Source of the DNA: Pseudobdellovibrionaceae bacterium
GTDB taxonomy: Bacteria; Bdellovibrionota; Bdellovibrionia; Bdellovibrionales; Bdellovibrionaceae
Assembly: GCA_019637875.1 (NCBI GenBank)
Contig: JAHBUW010000001.1
Span: forward strand, 372,001-436,000
Length of the DNA: 64,000 nt
Direction of reading: 5' to 3'
Position 1 is the first letter of the stretch, and every line of letters begins with the position of its first letter. Positions 59,717 through 64,000 of this stretch are shown here, in pieces. The notes under the pieces are model-generated. The model searched no databases and had not been told where the DNA came from. It was given only the letters and a program-made list of their open reading frames with translations. The position numbers and the translations under genes are program-made.

Positions 59717-60595
59717 TCACTTCGTGATTTTCTGAACAATCGCCGAGCTGACTTTCGAACGGCTGAGCAGGTCCGCTTTGTAGGCGTCGGCTTCTTTTTG
59801 CGATTGGAACAGACCGACGCTCACGCGGTACCAGGTTTTGGTCGCCGCGGTCTTTTTGTCGGTGATGTCGGCTTTGACGTAGAAAGCGCCGAAGCCCTGG
59901 CCTTTCAAATTCTCGGTCATCTTGGTCGCTTCCGCCTCGGTGGGGTATGAGGCGACCTGCACCGTGAACTTACCGATCGCCGAAGCCGCGACGTCTTCCG
60001 GCAGCGACGAGGGCACGGGCTTTTTCTCGGTGTCGGGTTTCAGTGTGACCTTCGCATCTGTCGAAGCGGGAGCTTTGGGCGCGGGCTTCGCCGCATGCGT
60101 GTCCGCCGCGTGGCCTTGCGCCAATTTTTCGGCGACGGGCTGCGGAGCGGGCTTCGCCACGGGAGCGGCGTGCGCGGCCGGTTTCGCCTCGGCAACGTTC
60201 CGTACGGGAGCGGGCGGAGTGTGCGTGTCGGCTTTCGCGGTTTCAACTTTTGCGGGAGCGGCGTCGTGCGCTGCGGTCTTCGCAGGTGCGGCATGAACGT
60301 CCGCGGCCTGTTCGGTCTTGGCGACCGCGTGCCCGTCGTCTTCATTCACGAATTCTTCGGCCAGCTTCGCGATTTCGTCATCGGAAAGAGTATCGCCGGG
60401 TTTGGTGGTCGCTTCCGTCGTGGAGGCGACTTCACGCTCCGTGGAAGCAGGTTCGAACTGAGCCAAACGATGCTGGTTGTCACTGAAGGTCTTGCCCACA
60501 AAAGTGCCTACCGAAAACGACAGCAAGCAGACGAAGAACACCAGAACCAGCTTCACGACCACGTCCGTCTTGGAACCATATCTTTCGATCGCCAT
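59717..60595 (-). CDS. SPOR-domain membrane protein
   Basis: A 292-residue bitopic protein: short cytoplasmic head, TM helix (about 13-33; VVKLVLVFFVCLLSFSVGTF), a long Ala/Pro/Lys-rich periplasmic linker (about 70-205), and a C-terminal SPOR domain (about 215-290; GKFTVQVASYPTEAEATKMT, WYRVSVGLFQSQKEADAYKA). SPOR binds denuded peptidoglycan at the division septum, so it may be FtsN- or DedD-like. ATG 60595 was chosen over an in-frame TTG at 60613; GAGGGG lies upstream. Confidence 0.9.
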   Translation of the reverse strand: MAIERYGSKTDVVVKLVLVFFVCLLSFSVGTFVGKTFSDNQHRLAQFEPASTEREVASTTEATTKPGDTLSDDEIAKLAEEFVNEDDGHAVAKTEQAADVHAAPAKTAAHDAAPAKVETAKADTHTPPAPVRNVAEAKPAAHAAPVAKPAPQPVAEKLAQGHAADTHAAKPAPKAPASTDAKVTLKPDTEKKPVPSSLPEDVAASAIGKFTVQVASYPTEAEATKMTENLKGQGFGAFYVKADITDKKTAATKTWYRVSVGLFQSQKEADAYKADLLSRSKVSSAIVQKITK

Positions 60596-60732
60596 AGATC
60601 TACTACCCCTCAAAAAACCAGATCCTCTGGTTTGAATTTCAGACTTCCTTTATGCTAACGTCCGCGCGGAAACGGGGTCAATCGGGACCCGACTCTTTTC
60701 AGCCCTGGTTTTCAGCGCCAGCAAGGATTTCC

Positions 60733-61584
60733 ATGTCGTCGCAGAACTTCGAAATTCAGTCAAACCTCAATGATATCCTCTATAAAGCGTTGAAAGCGGC
60801 GCGCCTCGGTCGTGAGGTCCTGCTGCACTATTCAGGACGTCTGAAAAACGTTCAGGAGAAGTTCCAGGCGGGCCTCGTGAGCGAAGCCGACGTCGAGTCC
60901 GAGCGCGTGATTAAGGCCGAACTTGCGCGCCAGTTCCCGACCTTCGAATTTTTAGGTGAGGAGTCCGCGACGAAATCCGATCTCGCGCGCGTCAAAAGTG
61001 AAAATCCGCGCTGGATTTTGGACCCGCTCGACGGCACGACCAACTACGTTCACGGCTTGCCGATTTATGGAGTCAGCCTTGGACTTGAGTACCAGGGCCA
61101 GACTTGGGTCGGGGTCGTGGATTGCCCGGCGCTCGGTGAAGTTTACTGCGCTTCACGAGGGGGTGGCGCGTTCATGAACGGACAACCCATCCGCGTGAGC
61201 CAGCGTCTTGAGCTGAAGAACGCGCTCCTCGCCACGGGTTTCATCTCGGACATCGAGCCGAATCTTGTCGAGCAGCTTCGCGTGTTCAACAAGATCGTCC
61301 GCCGCTCACGGGGCGTGCGTCGCGCGGGGGCCGCGGCTCTTGATTTGTGCTGGGTCGCGCGCGGAGTTTTCGACGGCTACTGGGAGAAGAATCTGCAGCC
61401 GTGGGACGTGTGCGCGGGATCGCTCATCGTGCAAGAAGCGGGCGGTGTCGTGACGACCTATCGCGGGCGTAAGCACTCTCCGTTTGCCGATTCGACGATC
61501 GCGGGAAATCCCGAAGTCGCACGTCAACTGCGCGAAGAAATGGCGTCGGAAATTTCCGCTGAAACCGACACGCGTGAGTTCTAA
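60733..61584 (+). CDS. suhB: Inositol monophosphatase family protein (SuhB-like)
   Basis: A 283-residue Mg-dependent phosphatase of the IMPase superfamily. FLGEES, RWILDPLDGTTNYVHGLP and NLQPWDVCAGSLIVQEAGGV carry the metal-binding Glu and Asp residues. Length is normal. ATG 60733 has AAGGA upstream; the longer frame adds 27 residues without homology. It is divergent from the SPOR gene and ends before a terminator ahead of the fliL operon. Confidence 0.92.
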   Translation: MSSQNFEIQSNLNDILYKALKAARLGREVLLHYSGRLKNVQEKFQAGLVSEADVESERVIKAELARQFPTFEFLGEESATKSDLARVKSENPRWILDPLDGTTNYVHGLPIYGVSLGLEYQGQTWVGVVDCPALGEVYCASRGGGAFMNGQPIRVSQRLELKNALLATGFISDIEPNLVEQLRVFNKIVRRSRGVRRAGAAALDLCWVARGVFDGYWEKNLQPWDVCAGSLIVQEAGGVVTTYRGRKHSPFADSTIAGNPEVARQLREEMASEISAETDTREF

Positions 61585-61619
61585 ATTCCTCGACCGACTT
61601 TCGTATTGATGTCAGTGAA

Positions 61620-61655
61620 TTGACTGTCGCACCCGGGGCGGCAGTCAAAATTTCG
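61620..61655 (+). terminator. Terminator after suhB
   Basis: TTGACTGTCGC and GCGGCAGTCAA pair over 11 positions (one G-U) around ACCCGGG, followed by AATTTCGTTT. The T-tract is interrupted, but the stem is strong. Confidence 0.7.
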
Positions 61656-61705
61656 TTTCACAGTTTACATCTTCCTTCCTAAGTCCTTGATCCCACTTAT
61701 GCGTC

Positions 61706-61719
61706 CCGACCGAGGTCGG
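61706..61719. promoter_or_regulatory. Palindrome next to sigma-54 promoter
   Basis: CCGACC-GA-GGTCGG ends 2 bp upstream of the -24 element of the fliL promoter. It may be a regulator site, though enhancer sites for RpoN activators usually lie farther upstream. Confidence 0.4.
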
Positions 61720-61720
61720 C

Positions 61721-61737
61721 TTGGCACTGCTGTTGCT
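61721..61737 (+). promoter_or_regulatory. Sigma-54 (-24/-12) promoter of fliL operon
   Basis: TTGGCACTGCTGTTGCT matches TTGGCACG-N4-TTGCW at every conserved position but one (T for G at position 7). GG (61723-61724) and GC (61735-61736) are 10 bp apart. Start of transcription is expected near 61748. An inverted pair GACCAA (61768-61773) and TTGGTC (61785-61790) could form a hairpin in the leader. Confidence 0.88.
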
Positions 61738-61817
61738 CTTAACTCTTAATGCACACATATGACTAAAGACCAATGAACTGAAAGTTGGTCGATGACCAGT
61801 GACCCATGGAGGGGACA

Positions 61818-62348
61818 GTGGCGGAAGAAAACGCAGCGGCGAAAGAAGCGTCCGCAGCACCCGGTGGTGGTGGAAAATCCAGTCTCTTGCTGATCGCCCT
61901 CGCCGTGATCAATATGCTCGCCGTCGGTGGCGTCGGCTTCATGCTTTACTCTTCGAAGCAGAAAGAAGCCAAAGAGAACACGATCGATCAAGTGATCGAA
62001 GGGGAGGCTCACGCACAGCATGCGGAAGCCAACACGGAAGCGATCAAGGCTCCCGTCGTCCCTTTGGAAACCTTCATCGTGAATTTGGCCGGCTCGAAAG
62101 GTCGCCGCATCCTGCGCGTCGATTTGGAGCTGGAAGTTTCGGATACCAAGGTCGTCGCCGAGATCGAGCAGCGTAAAGCGCAGATCCGCGACATCATCAT
62201 CATCATGCTCTCGGGTCGCACCTACGATCAGATCTCGGCGAAAGAGGGCAAAAACGAGCTCCGCGACGATATTAAGGGCACGCTCAACGCCTTTCTGACC
62301 AAAGGCAAGGTCTCGAACGTCTTCTTCACCAACCTGCTCTACAACTAA
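61818..62348 (+). CDS. fliL: Flagellar basal body-associated protein FliL
   Basis: A 176-residue single-pass inner-membrane protein that supports stator function. TM helix about 22-43 (SLLLIALAVINMLAVGGVGF), then a periplasmic stomatin-like domain with VPLETFIVNLAGSKGRRILR and a C-terminal KGKVSNVFFTNLLYN, typical FliL. GTG 61818 is preferred because GGAGGGG (61808-61814) lies just upstream; ATG 61806 would overlap that SD and adds only MEGT. It is the first gene of fliL-fliM-fliN-fliO. Confidence 0.93.
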   Translation: MAEENAAAKEASAAPGGGGKSSLLLIALAVINMLAVGGVGFMLYSSKQKEAKENTIDQVIEGEAHAQHAEANTEAIKAPVVPLETFIVNLAGSKGRRILRVDLELEVSDTKVVAEIEQRKAQIRDIIIIMLSGRTYDQISAKEGKNELRDDIKGTLNAFLTKGKVSNVFFTNLLYN

Positions 62349-62360
62349 GGAAAACCGCGA

Positions 62361-63386
62361 ATGAATCAGGTCCTTTCACAGAGCGAAGTCGATGCCCTCC
62401 TGGCGGCCGTTTCCGACGGCGACGCTGGCGGTGGCGATACGGGGGCCGCGAGTGGCGGTGGCTCCGGCGGCGGGGGCGGCGGTCGCGCGGGCGCGGCGGA
62501 AGATAAAGTCGTTGTTACCTATGACCTGACCAGCCAGGACCGCATTATCCGCGGTCGTCTGCCCCAGCTTGAAGTCATCTACGAGAAGTTCATGCGCTCT
62601 TTCCGGGTTTCGCTTTCGGGCGCGCTCCGGAAAATCGCTTCGATCACGCTGGCTTCAACGGATTTTCTGAAATTCGGTGAATTCATCAATACGCTTCCCA
62701 TGCCCACCTGCATGTCGGTCCTGCGTTTCCATAATCTGCGCGGCTCGGCCCTGTTGGTTATTGAATCGAAACTGGCCTACGCCCTGGTCGACAGCTTCTT
62801 TGGCGGCGCGGATCGTCCTTACACAAAAATTGAAGGAAAAGACTTTACCCAAATCGAGCTCCAGATTGTCCAAAAGGTAGTGGGACTAGCGATCGACGAC
62901 TTGGAAGTGGCGTGGGAATCGGTCGAGAAAATCGGCTGTTCGTTCGTCCGTACCGAGGTCAACCCTCAGTTCGTCGGTATCGTGCCCCCCACGGATGTCG
63001 TGATCGCTTCGACTTTTGACGTCGAGCTTGAAAACGCGAACGGCACCATCACCATCGTCATCCCTTATTCCACGATCGAGCCGATTAAGCAGAAACTGCA
63101 AAGCGGTTTCCAAATCGAGTCGGACCAGACGGACAAGAAGATGTGGACCGCGATCATCCGCGAACAGCTGATGGAAACCGCGATGAATCTGCAAGTCTTC
63201 CTGGGTGCTTCCGAGATTTCCCTGGGCGATTTGATGAGACTGAAGGTCGGCGACGTGATCCCGCTCGACCAGGACGCGACGGGCGAGTTCGACATCCAGG
63301 TCGAGGGCGTCAAGAAGTTCAAAGGTTACATGGGCATCCACCACGGTTCGGTGGCGATGCAGGTCACACGGCAGATTGATAAATAA
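62361..63386 (+). CDS. fliM: Flagellar motor switch protein FliM
   Basis: A 341-residue C-ring protein. The N-terminal peptide LSQSEVDALLAAV is the CheY-P binding motif. It is followed by an unusually Gly-rich linker (about 20-42), the CheC-like middle domain (LVDSFFGGADRPYTKIEGKD with FTQIELQIVQKVV) and a SpoA domain at the C-terminus (LMRLKVGDVIPLDQ). SD AAGGA lies upstream. It forms the C ring with FliG and FliN and sets rotation direction. Confidence 0.97.
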   Translation: MNQVLSQSEVDALLAAVSDGDAGGGDTGAASGGGSGGGGGGRAGAAEDKVVVTYDLTSQDRIIRGRLPQLEVIYEKFMRSFRVSLSGALRKIASITLASTDFLKFGEFINTLPMPTCMSVLRFHNLRGSALLVIESKLAYALVDSFFGGADRPYTKIEGKDFTQIELQIVQKVVGLAIDDLEVAWESVEKIGCSFVRTEVNPQFVGIVPPTDVVIASTFDVELENANGTITIVIPYSTIEPIKQKLQSGFQIESDQTDKKMWTAIIREQLMETAMNLQVFLGASEISLGDLMRLKVGDVIPLDQDATGEFDIQVEGVKKFKGYMGIHHGSVAMQVTRQIDK

Positions 63387-63414
63387 GAACTCACCAAGTT
63401 TGAAGAGGTAGAAA

Positions 63415-63789
63415 ATGGCAGCAGATCAATTTGACAACCTGGCCAACCAACTTGCCGAAGGCGCGGATGGCGCCGACGGCGCGAAGAAGGAAAGCGAAGC
63501 CGCGGCGAGCCCGGAGGACGAGAATCATGATCGCAACTTGGCGATGATCCTCGACATCCCTTTGCGCGTCACCGTCGAGCTGGGTCGCACGAAGATGCCC
63601 GTCTCGGAACTCCTGAATTTGGCGCAAGGTTCGGTCATCGAACTGAATAAGCTGGCCGGCGAACCCATGGAAGTTTTCGTCAACGACAAGCTCATCGCCC
63701 GCGGCGAGGCCGTGGTCGTCAACGAAAAGTTCGGTGTGCGTTTGACGGACATCATCTCGACTCGTGAACGTGTGGAGCAACTGAAATGA
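63415..63789 (+). CDS. fliN: Flagellar motor switch protein FliN
   Basis: A 124-residue C-ring protein. An acidic, variable N-terminus (1-40) precedes the SpoA domain: MILDIPLRVTVELGRTKMPV, LLNLAQGSVIELNKLAGEPM, VFVNDKLIARGEAVVVNEKF and GVRLTDIIS. This is standard FliN. SD GAGGT precedes the ATG; the stop overlaps the next start (ATGA). Confidence 0.97.
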   Translation: MAADQFDNLANQLAEGADGADGAKKESEAAASPEDENHDRNLAMILDIPLRVTVELGRTKMPVSELLNLAQGSVIELNKLAGEPMEVFVNDKLIARGEAVVVNEKFGVRLTDIISTRERVEQLK

Positions 63790-64000
63790 AGTTACGCATC
63801 GTCTGGTCGGTTCTCGGTATCCTCTGCGTGACGTTCGTCGTCGCCGGTTTTGCGCATGCGCAAACTCGTGCTTTGCCTCCCATCACGGAAGTGGGCGATG
63901 CGGGAACGTCCGAGCTGGAATTCCAGACGGAACTTCAAGTCGCGGCGAAAGACTCGACGACGACCGTGGCCGCCGTGATCGGTACGCAAACGGGAACCGC
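63786..64000 (+). CDS. fliO: FliO-like flagellar protein (5' part only)
   Basis: The first 71 residues of an exported or membrane protein, cut by the window end. It starts MKLRIVWSVLGILCVTFVVA with a signal-like helix ending near AHAQ, then a polar Thr-rich stretch. Overlap with fliN and the usual order fliL-fliM-fliN-fliO support FliO, a scaffold for FliP assembly. FliO has little sequence conservation, and FliP can also begin with a signal peptide, so the call rests on position. Confidence 0.65.
   Translation, partial: MKLRIVWSVLGILCVTFVVAGFAHAQTRALPPITEVGDAGTSELEFQTELQVAAKDSTTTVAAVIGTQTGT

Noticed and set aside
1-64000. tRNA, rRNA, CRISPR, insertion sequence, prophage or replication origin
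   Set aside because: No cloverleaf, repeat-spacer array, transposase, integrase, phage gene or DnaA-box cluster was recognised by eye; short RNAs could be missed.

Overview
The window looks like chromosome from a Gram-negative, flagellated bacterium of the Bdellovibrio type (phylum Bdellovibrionota, formerly Deltaproteobacteria). This placement is an inference from gene content: a flagellar operon headed by a large TPR protein, sigma-54 promoters on flagellar genes, a lone HNH nuclease with a long N-terminal domain, CHASE2 kinases, tandem DUF507 genes and many lipoproteins. Most of the DNA is G+C rich (about 60 percent by eye). Two stretches are clearly more A+T rich: the Mrr area (about 2.2-3.5 kb) and a sensor-kinase island (about 40.7-43.8 kb).

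Layout. 0-2.2 kb: divergent BenE-like and AbgT-like transporters. 2.3-4.4 kb: Mrr and HNH nucleases. 4.4-7.6 kb: YegD-like Hsp70, TrmFO and a DUF721 (DciA-like) protein. 7.6-10.4 kb: an Mla lipid-transport operon (lipoprotein, MlaE, MlaF, MlaD) on the minus strand. 10.6-25.7 kb: the main flagellar cluster (TPR protein, flgB, flgC, fliE, fliF, fliG, fliH, fliI, fliJ, motE-like, fliK, flgD, TIGR02530 gene, flgE). 25.7-26.1 kb: a non-coding zone of strong palindromes. 26.1-33.7 kb: acyltransferase-like protein, cyclic-nucleotide-binding protein, a complete branched-chain amino-acid ABC operon, PfkA and HU. 33.8-37 kb: YacG, lipoproteins, Lgt and LspA. 37-43.7 kb: a sigma-54 response regulator, a CHASE2 histidine kinase, a 42-codon ORF, a ferredoxin and a second CHASE2 hybrid kinase. 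43.9-50.5 kb: metallo-hydrolase, DUF1287 protein, PBP1-type enzyme, two DUF507 genes, a GroES-domain protein with a Lys/Ala-rich tail, and an outer-membrane barrel. 50.7-61.6 kb: secreted protein, KamA, a probable pseudokinase, UvrD/PcrA, a lipoprotein metallopeptidase with a partner barrel protein, a SPOR protein and a SuhB-like phosphatase. 61.8-64 kb: a second flagellar operon (fliL, fliM, fliN, fliO-like), cut by the window end.

How the parts fit. The two flagellar blocks together encode the rod base, MS ring, C ring, export ATPase complex and hook. Each block starts behind a recognisable -24/-12 (sigma-54) promoter and a short leader that can form a hairpin. A sigma-54 activator with an upstream CHASE2 kinase lies between the blocks and is a candidate regulator, but nothing in the sequence proves the link. 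The rest is mainly envelope biology: lipid transport, lipoprotein maturation, peptidoglycan synthesis and secreted or lipid-anchored proteins.

The observations most worth checking are: the sigma-54 promoters and leaders; the A+T-rich island with two CHASE2 kinases, a ferredoxin and a tiny gene coupled to a kinase; the GroES domain on a histone-H1-like tail; the pseudokinase; and the 23-bp perfect inverted repeat in the palindrome zone. No rRNA, tRNA, CRISPR array, insertion sequence or replication origin was recognised.
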